A stretch of 64,000 nucleotides of DNA, taken from Gnetum montanum. Its lineage: Eukaryota > Streptophyta > Gnetopsida > Gnetales > Gnetaceae. Shown one piece after another: positions 20,788-31,758 of the stretch (the stretch's first letter is position 1; every line of letters begins with the position of its first letter). The stretch lies in assembly GCA_015680685.1 (NCBI GenBank), contig MNCI01020989.1, positions 225,727 to 289,726 on the forward strand, given 5' to 3'. A model generated the notes under the pieces. That model saw only the letters and a program-made list of their open reading frames with translations. It was not told the DNA's origin and made no database searches. A program made the translations under genes and the position numbers.

Positions 20788-23495
20788 TCATGTAGTGCCC
20801 AGAGGTGGTGGCTCCTCCATTGGTCTCTTCCCTTTGTCGCTAGGCTTGTGAAATTTGTAACAATCAAGTAATGCCTACAACTTTTCTTCTTCCATCCTTG
20901 GATTGTGTACCATCTAGGCTGCTGAGCTAATGTTTGTTGGTGCTAGTACATCCCAAGGACATGGCAGCTATGAAAACATTTGATTGGCCTTCACGTACTA
21001 GGCCGCAAACTACTGTCATTCTTCCTTAAAGGCCCTAGCTTTTTCTCTCAATTCATGATAATCTAACAATCTCCTAGCTGGGTCTGAGGCAACATCCCTC
21101 TATCCATGGTAGCGAGCTATGATCACCTCCAATTCCGAGTTTGCCACAGGAAACTTCTGCAAAGCATCTTTCTGATACATAAACTCTTCTTCATATAATT
21201 CATAGGTGGTCGCTACTTGCTTCTCTAGCTCACTCTGAGGCCTACTTGCTGTTAACATGGCAAGATTGGCATATCTAAGGTTAGCCAATGCCATGTATTC
21301 TTTCAAATCTTTGATTTGTAGGTCTTTATTCTTTACTTTTGCTTGGTGAACCAAGGCATAACTATCCAGAATTAGCTACCACTCAAGATTTTGTTCTAAC
21401 AAGGATCTAATGTGGGCTTTGGCCATCTAGATCTCTTTTTTATTTATTTGCTTATACATGCCTACTTAGTCGCCAAAGTGTTCCTTTAATTCTCATGCTT
21501 CTTGGCCTTATTTTGCCATGCACTAATTTCTAACCTCCTTCATTGAGAGGGTTCTATTTTCTCTAGCCAATATATTAATGTCCTAGTTGATCCTCACCAA
21601 TTGTTCTCTTAACTGGTGGATGATCTCCTCAACAATGTTCTTCTATTTTTCAATTGTGGTCAACCTTGAATTTTTAGCTGCAAGCGACCTATTTTCTTCC
21701 TAAGTGGCAATCCATGCCTTTTTGTAAGCATGGGATTGTGCATCAGTAGCAAAGGCATTCTGGACCAATTTCTCTTTTTCTTACTTAGTAGCTCTATTTT
21801 CTTTAATCAACTTGGCCAACTACTATGTCCTAAATTGTTCCACCTGGTTAGGTGCAACAAAATGGGCAAGATCCCATCATTCGGCTCTCAAGGCAGCTAG
21901 CTCTTGTTGTAACGTTTGCACTTCTACTTCTACATGCTCTACCCTAACTTCAACCATAACCAACTTCCCTTTGGTGGCTATAAGATCTGACTGTGTTGTA
22001 GTAACATCACTGAGGATGTCAAATAGGGTGGTCATCAGTTGCCCTCTCTACAACAAGCAATCTATCATATTCTTATTCACTGCAGGAGTCATTGAAGTCC
22101 TAGCTAGCATTTGTGCATCTCTAGCCCTAGCCAAATCCACTAGGGGCACAACAAGCATGTTAAATGATTCCTTAATATGATTCGTGTTTACTTCTGTTGC
22201 ACCTTCTAGATCCTAATGCTACATTACCACAACTATAGCACTTTCTCTAGTTTCAAGCATCACTTGGAAGGATGCAGCATTTCTAGAAATTTTTCTAGAC
22301 CACTCGGATTCTCCTCCTAATTGTAATGAGATCTCTTCCCTTGTTGGATTGGCTGAAATAATGGACAGTATGGCATCATCGATTACTCTGATGATATTAG
22401 ACTCATCTATGCTTTTCCAACTGATAGCTTTAGCAATTTTCTATATATGGCTCATTGAAAGTTTGTAATCTTGTAGTGGTGGTGGTGGAGCTTATGTTTC
22501 TGGGTGTTTTTTAGGCTCACATTGTACTTATGCTTCAAGCTATGCGTCCTTCTCCAATCCTTGTTCTTCACCAAGATCTTTTCTTGGTGCCCCAAGTTTG
22601 AGGAGTTCAATGAAGGAGGTGCTCTAAGCCTTCCTGGGAATATCATTCATATATCCCAGGATTCCAACATATTTCCATAACTTTCTCATTAGACAAGGGA
22701 ATGGGAGTGTTGGTTTTCCTACCTTCTCTCCTTGAATCACCTTTGAATTTCGGTGAAGTAAAATTGGGGAAGATTGGCCACATATTTTTCTATTAAGATA
22801 GCACTTCCCCTAGCCACATATGTTGAGATTCGATTAAGCCCTTTAGTGGGATATAGATAGTATGTATTGATCTTGAAATATGTCCTCTCCTCTAGAGTCA
22901 GTTCATTATATGTTTTGTTTTCTTTGTCGTATGCTCATTTCAACCATAGTTTTCTGGTGTCAGGGTTAGATCTAAAGGAAAATTAGGCTACCTTAGACCC
23001 TTCATTTCTCAAATTCAAAGTTGGTGTAATTGCCTTGACTAAGAAAGAAACATTAACTTCACACATGTTTATACTGGTTCCTTCATCTTTATTGTGGCAA
23101 AATCGGTGGGTCTCACCAAGGTACCATTCACCACTGTCTGAAAGAATGGGTCACAAGGGTAATGCTTGAAGTTGCGTCCAACCCGCTTCTAGAGAAAACT
23201 CTATAAATGGACCAAAATTCATTTCCATGATGATCAAAATCAACATGGACTTTTCTTAAATGGCTGCAAGGCAATTGGAAAGCAACATGAGATGTTTCCC
23301 CTACGTAGGAGCTAGCAATTCTACGGCCTCTCCTTGGACCAACTATTTAGTAATAGGAGCCTCTTGATGAATGTTGAATGATTGGGATTCCTCCTCCTTA
23401 TGTTCTACATGTTCACCTTGTTGGCCTTACCCACCTCATGGATGCTTGGGTGCTCTCTGTGAAGGTTCTCCTTGTGCACCTCTTTTTGGGGCCAT
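20788..23495 (-). pseudogene. Element C third ORF: coiled-coil accessory protein (broken)
   Basis: The ATG at 23495-23493 gives MAPKRGAQGEPSQRAPKHP, clearly related to element D's MAPKPRHPRGEGPSQSRDKH. Shared blocks are NFGPF and SGEWYLGET in the N-terminal domain, TTQSDLIATKGK starting a long heptad-like region, ANLRYANLAMLT and RPQSELEKQVA (about 21320-21220), and a C-terminal DVLAPTNISSAA..MVHNPR. The frame carries many stops and one frameshift between about 22450 and 21355. The predicted product has about 900 residues, mostly coiled coil. The function is unknown; it is not a recognisable transmembrane envelope protein. Confidence 0.8.
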
Positions 23496-23517
23496 CTGTA
23501 ATTAAGCAAAGATCAAG
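23496..23517 (-). promoter_or_regulatory. Splice-acceptor-like sequence before element C third ORF
   Basis: Minus strand: TTGATCTTTGCTTAATTACAG immediately before the ATG, a pyrimidine-rich stretch ending CAG. Element D has TTTGATTGCAA at the same place, consistent with a mutated CAG. Confidence 0.55.
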
Positions 23518-25600
23518 TGTTACTAAGTTTATATTCTTTATCATCAAATAGTTTATACCTTACTTGATACCTTAATTCATTAAGTTCTTAGTTCATATGA
23601 CTACAGAGTTAGAAAAATTTTCAAGAAAAATCCCTAAAAATTGTTTATCTGCTCGTACAACCTTACACAATTAATTTCTTTTTTTTCTTATGTGTGGCTT
23701 GTTATGATGGTTGTGGTCCCTTGGGTGGAGAAATTAAGGTTTCTAACATTAATATGATTGAGTATTCATGATAACACCTAAATTTTTTAACACTCTTACC
23801 TTTATAATACCTTTCAGGAAATACCAAATTATTGTCAACTGGAACAAGTTCTCCATGTGACCACACCCCCCTCCCCTAACTAACTTGAACACTCCGAGTT
23901 CAAATAGGTTCAAATGGCACAGAAATTAGAGCAGCAAAAAGCCAAATATCGTAAGTGGAAAGTGGGTGTGTAGGGCTTTGAGTCGCGAGAAAAAATTTGA
24001 ACAACTCCCCTAGCTACAAATGATGAAAATGAAGTTTGGACACCACAGGGATCATATATATAGGTTTTTTGTGATCCAATATCAGGTATCCAACATCGCA
24101 TATGACCTAATATCGAGGTTCGTAAATAAGCATCTCATGGGCGTACTGAGCATGGAAAAGGAAGCTTTATCATTAGGTGAAAGGTTTGAGGTTAGGTCCA
24201 TAGTTCTAGGATAAGTGGAAAATTAGTTTGAGCCACTAAAATTGTGATATAGTGGAGTCGTCGATGTGAAAAGCTTTAGAAGAAGCATGAAAAAGAACAT
24301 TGAAATCAAGGTTGTGGATAAATCAATTAATAGGAGAATGGAAACAAAAAAATGCAATAATTAAGTGCTTGGAAGGTTAAGAATGATGTGGTTGTGTCAA
24401 ACAATTATAGGTCACAAAAGTTACACAAGTGTGTCCCCACCAAAGCAGGCTCTAGCCTATGATGCCCTTGTATAACCACACCTAAAAATGTTTGTAGGCC
24501 CTAAAGCGGTTGAATGCAATGCATACTTGTGAAACAAAACACACATTTTAAAATCACTAATTTGAGATAATAACTCTATGTTACACAAAACCACAAGTTA
24601 TCATCACCCAAAAAATGAGATGAGATGGATTGTAGAAAGGATTGCAAAAATTGGGATATGAGGTGTCTTACCAAGGGAACAATGAAACCTTGTGTGTTAT
24701 TAATGGTTAAATAATCATGAGTCCTTCTTTCCAAGATTCAAACCAAGTCTAAACCACATTATAGTGATATTGCATCATTTCATCATGTTAGCAGACAACC
24801 ATAAGACTATCATAGTTGCAAGGAGTAACATCACTTGGCATTTTGTCCAAGGGAGGAGCTAATTTATGGCACACATTTTTTTTTTATTCTAAGAATTTGC
24901 CAACCTTCAAGCATGGGTACATGTCTTTCTAGTGGGACTTGCAGAAGCTTATTCAGTGTCATTTTAGGTTACTCTTACTTCCATTTTTTATTATATCTAC
25001 AAGGATATGGTTACAACCTTAGAAACATGATAGAACATACAAGAGTGGCCAAAGAGAATCTACAAATCCCCTTGATGTCATGCCCCTTATATTCCACCTT
25101 GGTTCTACACTCTTCTACCTAGACACAATGATTATAGATTTATTATTAGGTTGGATGATCAAAAAGATTATCATTATGACTAAGGTAAGAACCTCTTATC
25201 AATGGAATGTGTGGGTGGATGGCATGGTCTCAATGTCCAAATAATTAGTTCCTTATGATTGGACAACATAGAGGAAACCTCATCTCCATGGGCAACATGA
25301 TTGTTTTATTCACAAGAAAGATTACACAATGAAGAAAAAAAACTAGAAAAAATTGGAAGAAATAGGAAAAATTTGGTCAAGAAATAGGAAAATGAAAAAA
25401 ATTGTAAAACAAAAAGATAAAAAAAATAATAATCTTGAAGACTAGAATGGGGGGTAATCCCCATGACTAAACATTTTTCCGTGACAAGGATTAATAAGTG
25501 GATAAATAGGATCCATGCATGTATGAAACATTGGTAACCATCCATGCCCTAGCCACTAAGTATTAGTTGGTGGTGTGGTGGTTGGGTAGAAAAATCATTG
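23518..25600 (-). other. Element C 3' spacer, non-coding
   Basis: It corresponds to the post-integrase spacer of B and D and includes a polypurine-like GTTTAGTCATGGGGAT (minus) near 25476-25461. No coding sequence was recognised. The Phe-rich ORF at 25545-25306 is low-complexity A/T sequence. Confidence 0.65.
24050..24120 (-). promoter_or_regulatory. Internal LTR-like promoter region in element C
   Basis: The minus strand shows CGATATTAGG, GCGATGTTGGATACCTGATATTGG (positions 24117-24077) and then TATATATAT at 24062-24054. This mimics the element's own U3 (CGATATCAG..GATGTTGGATATCCGATATT..TATAAATA). It lies about 560 bp upstream of the third ORF. Just downstream is a block (TTCATTTTCATCATTTG) shared with the same region of element D. 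Confidence 0.5.
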
Positions 25601-25639
25601 ATCACCCACTTGATTGTCAAATGTCTGGTGGATCAGGGT

Positions 25640-27910
25640 ATACGGTATGTTAGTGTTACAAATGTTTAGCCCATGATTTCACCCTTGATCATGATATGGT
25701 ATACATGGATTTGTTTGTCTCCCCACACTATTGGATTCATTATTTGGGTTTGGGATTGGAGTAATGATGGATAGTGATCCTTGTGTATGATCAAAGGATG
25801 GTGATCATGAAAAGGGAGGTGTTGCACCAAATTGGGATTGTGCTAGTTCAGATGATGTGATAGATCCATGAGTTTTTTGCTTCAGGTTACGACCTTTCCT
25901 CTAGAAGGGATGTTTCCTATGTTGTAGTTGAGACCCACTGGTGTCAGCATGTTTATGCACATTTGTAGCACAAGTGGCATTTTTTTGCTAATATTGTGGC
26001 ACAAAATCTTCTTATGTCCTTAGTGGTGGCATGTGATGAGGTGGAGTAGGAGAATATCAAGGGTAGGATGGATGTGAAAAGGTACAAGGTGGTGGTCCTT
26101 AAGGGAATGTCATGGGTTGATGATACTTGGGAGAGTGGTAGTAATGATTTGAATTAGAGGATGTAGAACCAGTTAGAGAAATAGGGTGTTGAACATAATA
26201 TCCATAAGGTTTCAATAGATAGGGCTAATTTGGTGATGGCCTCCCCCATGACTATGGTTGTTGGCACTGCAGTTGATGACTATGTTGAGGCTGGTAATAA
26301 GTCCCCCTAGGATGGTACGATCGGTTGTGGAACTGTCTATAATTACCTTGCAGAAGAGGAAATCTCCCAAGCATGTGCTTTTTCACAAACTTCAAATTTA
26401 AGGCACCTACCCAATACTCCTATAGATGCAACAAGACTAGGTAATGGCCCTTCGAATGGTCATATATGCAGATGTCACATCCATTATCTTCGTCTATGGT
26501 TGAGTATATAGCCTCACTTTCTTTAGCCATTTTTCCCATTTGCTGAAAAGTGTTCTTGGCTATTTCTTGGTTCTGTTTCCTTTGTTTATTATGATTTTCT
26601 GGCTTATTTTGCATGATTCTCTCCTTGACCATCTCAACGAGAGTTGTAACAATCTCATATATCCATTTGGACATTCTATTAAACTTTTCTTTAAGTTCAT
26701 CAATAGACTTCTATATTGGCAAGGTTTGTTGCAGAATCACCTTATAGAGAGCTACCTCTTTCTCCGTACCATAGATATGGACCTCCTTCTATTGAAGAGT
26801 TGGGTCCCATTAATATTTCTCAACATTCTCCCATTCGCATATCTCCTCTTCTTATTTTTCCACACTCTCGATTAGCTGTCGGATATGATGGGCTTGGAGC
26901 TCGTATAATTGTCCTAGGGCATACATCCTAAGGGTCCCTCTTGTTTCATTATGAAGCCCATCTATGATGTGAAAAAGTTGCCTTTCCTTAGAGAAACCAT
27001 GACTTGGGCATCTATTTAGTAAGGCATAATGTCTATCTAAGGCCATGTCCAAGGGTTCATGTTGTTCTTGCTTCCATCTTGGATCCATCTCCTCAAGTTG
27101 GACACCCCTACATAGGTTTAGTATTTCTCATTGAAAAGTTCTAGCATCATCGAATTGAATTCAATCTCAACAATCTATACCATACTTCGGCTTTATTGAT
27201 TAGTATCCTAGGAAAGAGTTTAAGCTTTTGCCACCCACTTTCAATGTTGTAGAAATCATAGGCATCATGGAAGGCTTGTAAATGATGTTGTGGATCTAAA
27301 TCATAGCCTCCTACAAATTTAGGAATATCATCCATATCAAGCCTAGGTAGATGACTCTTTTTGCGATGCCTACAAGATATCTTATCAGCCTCTATGACAT
27401 GAAATAGGCTCTCAATGGCCAACAAGGATTCATCGTCATCAAACAAGGATTTGTTTAATCATGATGATGTTGTCTATGTTCATGGTGATGTCTTTGACTT
27501 TTTCCATGGGTTCAATTTTAATTTTTAGTCTGACCCTTTAGTGGAGCCTTATCTCCATACCTACATTCATCTTCTTCAGAACTAAACATTGAAAGGGAAG
27601 AAAAGGATGAGAAACTAGAAGGATTTCCATGGCTTCTATTGTGTTCCCTAGGGTTCTTTGATTTATCATTTCTAAGTTTTAAGAAGGTGTTAGGCCTTGA
27701 GGCCTCCCATAGTTCAGGACTTACATCATCTCCTCCAAGATTATCTACCTTAGATGAATGTAGTCTTTGAGTTTTCTCAGGGTGATAAGGAACATAAGAA
27801 ATCCCTTCATAAAGTTGGTCACTCCAATTTTCTTCATCGTATATCTCATTATTTCTCCAATGAATGCATTCGCTATACAATGCATTGTCACTTCCATGTG
27901 AAAGAGACAT
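25640..27910 (-). pseudogene. gag: Element C gag (broken)
   Basis: The ATG at 27910 gives MSLSHGSDN. An upstream in-frame ATG at 27940 is possible, but MSLSH matches the start in A and E. Domains: acidic/Ser-rich N-terminus, DDDESLLAIES, DMDDIPKFVGGYDLDPQHHL, WQKLKLFPRIL, capsid core with HIIDGLHNETRG, and zinc knuckle GCDICIYDHSKGHY. The last retains Cys-X2-Cys-X3-His but has Tyr for the last Cys. A P/Y/H-rich tail follows and runs into spacer; pol is missing. Confidence 0.85.
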
Positions 27911-28016
27911 TGTTGTTGGTTTATGATGTGTGTGAGTCAATATTTTCTAAAAGATATACCGTTAATACCTTTATAGCGATCATGTATAATATAACTAATC
28001 TAGATAACTAGCATCA

Positions 28017-28035
28017 TCCCTGAAAACAACACCAA
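28017..28035 (-). other. Element C primer-binding site
   Basis: Minus strand TTGGTGTTGTTTTCAGGGA directly inside the 5' LTR; decayed tRNA-Asp-type site. Confidence 0.8.
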
Positions 28036-28887
28036 TGATGAGTGGCAAGGTACCCTTATGCTCAACCATATGAATCACAAACATTCATGCACAATCTGGT
28101 CAAATTCAGTGGATGGAACTAGTTGCGATATCTAGATCATTATGCTCTAATCACAATTTGTTGTCTTCCCACTTGCACTAGCGGTAGCTCTGTCACATAT
28201 GGTTTAGTCCAAAGTGAGGCATATGATGTTTTCTAATTCTATGCTATTCCTAATGATGACAAAGAGATGAATTAATTAAGCTATTGAGCAATGGAGAGTA
28301 AAATCTAAGCTAGCCTACAGGCTATGAGTATCTGCTCTTAATCATCCGTACATGTCTTGGACTTAGTGAGACTACTTCTGGGATTTCTAGGCATATGTCA
28401 CTGGGTGTACCAAATGATACACTAGTAGATTACCAAGTACTTACACTTAAGCACTTGTGACTAAGGCATACGCATTTTTCTTAATGATAGGAATAGTAAA
28501 TAGCAATAAATAGAAATGTTAACTAAAAGCAAACAGTAAATAATTAACAATTAAAAGTAATAATAATTTAAGTGGATGTTGCAATGATGGGAGTAATCTC
28601 GATCTTTATTTCTAGTCATGTAACATGTTCAAGTACATCACACTTGAACAAAGGTGCCATATGATTACAAACATCACACTGTGGGCATGCACTGGGAAAA
28701 TAAGAGGATTGAAAAACAATCTATGAAGAAACTAACTAAAAACTAAAACTAAAACTATCTTCTCTATTGTTGTTCAAACTGTGCACTCAAGTGCTATATT
28801 TATACGCTAGCACTAAGAAGACAATATCGGATATCCAACATCACTTCCTGGCTCTGATATCGAGGCTAACATATTCATGACTCATCA
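28036..28887 (-). repeat. Element C 5' LTR
   Basis: Plus-strand edges TGATGAGTGG and GACTCATCA; a TATA-like TATAAATATA (minus) lies near 28804-28795, with GATATC motifs at 28826-28862. It matches the left LTR. Confidence 0.9.
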
Positions 28888-30680
28888 GTCTCCAACAACA
28901 TCTCCCAATATTATCCCAAAATATCACTATAAAGGCTTCATAACCACAATCTCCATTTAATACATTTTGTATGCAATATGCAAAATCATAGAGATTAACA
29001 ATCATATTTTTTTATGAGGAATGGGTAGTCGTAATGCCCAACCAAATGAATCTATGAGTATATGTCGTAAGGCTTGAATTAATTATTATGTAATATGATT
29101 CTTGTCTTTGTAACTAGCACTCGTATTTAGCATATTATATACTTAAATATAGTTAAGGTATATGATTGAATGTATTCTTAACCTTTTAGAATAACAAAGA
29201 AATGAATCATAATGAATGAAAAATTGATAATGAAGATAATGAAAATAGTCTCTCTCAAATATGAATATTATTAATAGAAGCCTAAGGGCATCAACTATTT
29301 TTTCTATCTTCCATTGTACTCCTAGAATACATGTTAGCTACTAAGCATACCAAGTTAAGTGTTATAGCACTTGAGTTTTCAATGTACTCAATCTGGAATA
29401 TTAATTGGTAAGCATAAATGTAAACGTAATTAACTTATTATAATAATAATTATTATATGTAAAAATAAGCATTACCCTTTCACACACACAAAAGGGGCAT
29501 TAATACTCTAAAGTTATAGTACCTTGTTTTTAATATATGTTAGTTCTATTTATGAATTTCAAAAAATTTGCTATCCTCACTGCTCTTGTTGTTAGTGTTA
29601 GTAGCTAGCAATAATGCTTGCACAAGTTATGTACATTTACTAAACTTTTTGAATAGTAATATCTACCCTTAATTTATACAACAATATTTATGATAAAGAA
29701 AATATTTAATAGAAAATGTTTAAACATTATAATGTATTATCTCATAACACTATTTTAATATTTAAAGAATTGTACACCCAAAAACAATGACTAAGGTAAA
29801 AATTTTCCATTTATAGTTTTATTTGCAAGTTATAAGTATAATCATAAAGCTTCATCCTCATTGTTTAGTATATTTTTTTAATAGGATAATCTCCTTCTTT
29901 ACAAAAAAAAAAAATCAACATCTAAGAACATACCTTTTTAAAGCATTATTTCAAGATTATAAGAATCCTTTATCTCGAGCAAGAATTGTTTTAGCAAAAC
30001 TTAATCTCTCTATCATTAACATGTCTATTAAACTTAGTATTAAAGGAATGCCATCATATTTATCTATAGTTCATTAATTAAATTTTCATACTAAGTGTTC
30101 ACCTATATATTTTTCCAAATGCATGATATGAAAATATTTCTAAATATTTCCAAAGAAATTAGATTGTATGTGTTCTTCTTCCTCATTCCAAACTCCACAC
30201 TAGTACCTAGTACTAGCAATATGAATGATGAGGTCTTAACGTAGTGCTAAGAGTCTTACCTTAGCAATCTCAAGTCATAGGTTCAATCCCACTAGTCAAC
30301 ATTAAGTAAATGAAATAAGAAATTTAATATAGAGGGATTTTGAAATTAATTCAATAGATCTAAGGGATCAATAAGCTAAAAATTTCAATGTACAACTTCT
30401 TTTAACATTTCAACAAATTTTTTAAGAGAAGTGAAGAAGTAGCAAAACGAAGAGAAACATTACATTATCAAAGCAAAATTGAAAGAAATATTTAGTTATA
30501 GTTATTACCATGGAAACTAACAAACGCATAATATATGTTTAATTTATTAGAAAGTATTTGTGACCATAATATAAAACAAAATTTTAAAAAAACTCCTATA
30601 CCATGATATTTTCTAATTTTGAATGAGTACCATATGATAGTGAAGTTAAAATTTAGCTTTTAACAATAAAGATTTTGGCC
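28888..30680. other. AT-rich interval between elements C and D
   Basis: No gene recognised. It contains a possible SINE head (30222-30300). An 84-codon ORF (29823-30077, plus) rich in Ile/Leu/Lys shows no motif. Confidence 0.6.
30222..30300 (+). mobile_element. Possible tRNA-derived SINE head
   Basis: It contains a pol III A-box-like GTAGTGCTAAGAG (30241-30253) and a B-box-like GGTTCAATCCC (30280-30290), 27 bp apart and in the right order. The intervening CTTACCTTAGCAATCTCAAGTC resembles plant SINE heads. The 3' end was not defined and no flanking duplication was found. Confidence 0.45.
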
Positions 30681-30685
30681 CATGT
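30681..30685. repeat. Target-site duplication CATGT, left of element D
   Basis: CATGT precedes the 5' LTR and is repeated exactly at 43874-43878. Confidence 0.95.
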
Positions 30686-31554
30686 TGATGGAGTGTCATT
30701 AGTCGATGCATCGACTAGGCTGCATATACGGGGCCGCGTATACACAGCTGCGTAGACGTGGCCCCGTTTACACGGAGCCTATTTCGGCCTATAAATAAGA
30801 GGGCCCTCTGCCTCATTTAGGGACCTAATAATTAGTTGTAGTGAAACTCTTGTAGTTTTTTCCCACAGGAGATAGAATATTTTCTAAGTGCCCGTAGCAA
30901 GTGTAAGAAAAGTGATCGACTCCTTATTTGAGCGTTGATGTATCTAAGCCCATTGGCGTGAACGGCAATAAAGATGAACCCTTCAAGCATTCCTTGCAGC
31001 ATTTGGACTTAGCCATTTAATGCATTCATTAGTTTAATATGTTTATGCTTTGATAATTACTTAAGTTTCTATTATTGTTATTTTAATCATTGTCGCTCCT
31101 TTGTAGTTCGTAAAGGCCATAAGTACGACCATCTCGAACGCAACCCAACACTTGGTCACCCAGTGACGCTTAACGTCTGGTAACCCAGTAGTGTTTAGGG
31201 GATACTCAGAATGTGCCTAGAAGATGGGATCAAATACTTATGCTAGGAATAGTTAGAATAAAAATTAGGATAATCATAGATTAGATAATAGTTCACTCCT
31301 TACTTTCTATATTTTACTTAGACGCCAAAAGATAAAGTATAAAGCTATAAAAATCATCAGCCTTAATCTCACTTAACCATCGCAAGAAAAACATCACAAG
31401 TGAGATTAGGAAGAAAATGACCATTCTAACCCAAGGTTTTGCTGGTTAGGATCTGGTGTATGTTAAGTGCTTATAGTCTACAGAATTCGACCGAGTTGTG
31501 TGTGAACGCTCGTGATTCGTATGGTTGGACGTAGGGGTACCTAGCCACTCATCA
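30686..31554 (+). repeat. Element D 5' LTR
   Basis: TGATGGAGTG ... CTCATCA. U3 carries GTATAC/ATATACG and GGCCCCGT motifs in place of the GATATC array of the other elements. The TATA box TATAAATA is at 30790-30797. The downstream R/U5 part is clearly homologous to the other Athila-like LTRs. Confidence 0.95.
30790..30797 (+). promoter_or_regulatory. TATA box of element D 5' LTR
   Basis: TATAAATA, directly after the GTATAC/GGCCCCG array. Confidence 0.75.
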
Positions 31555-31573
31555 TTGGCACCATTGCTGGGGA
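31555..31573 (+). other. Element D primer-binding site
   Basis: TTGGCACCATTGCTGGGGA, the best-preserved tRNA-Asp-type site in the window. Confidence 0.88.
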
Positions 31574-31758
31574 CTGTTTGTCTTACATGTGTCATCTAAC
31601 CTTAGTAAAATTATCATACATGTCATTGGAACAAACCCAGGATAGTAACATTTATGCACACTAGGCAGATTAAAGTAAACGTAGGGTACACTAATTAAAT
31701 GGATCATCTAACATCCAATATGAATTCTTCTCACAAGTGAGAGGTATCCAACCCGTCA

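Larger units (their letters stand above)
19794..28887 (-). mobile_element. Element C: Athila-like element with gag and third ORF, no pol
   Basis: On the minus strand: 5' LTR (28036-28887), primer site, gag, then a direct join to the 3' spacer, the large third ORF and the 3' LTR (19794-20610). Protease, RT, RNase H and integrase are absent; the join lies near 25560. No matching 5-bp duplication was found (TTTAG left, GTCTC right), so one end may be eroded. Such an element would depend on pol supplied by relatives. Confidence 0.85.

Noticed and set aside
25306-25545. Phe/Leu-rich minus-strand ORF that looks like membrane segments.
   Set aside because: It is produced by an A-rich low-complexity tract and has no counterpart in the other spacers.
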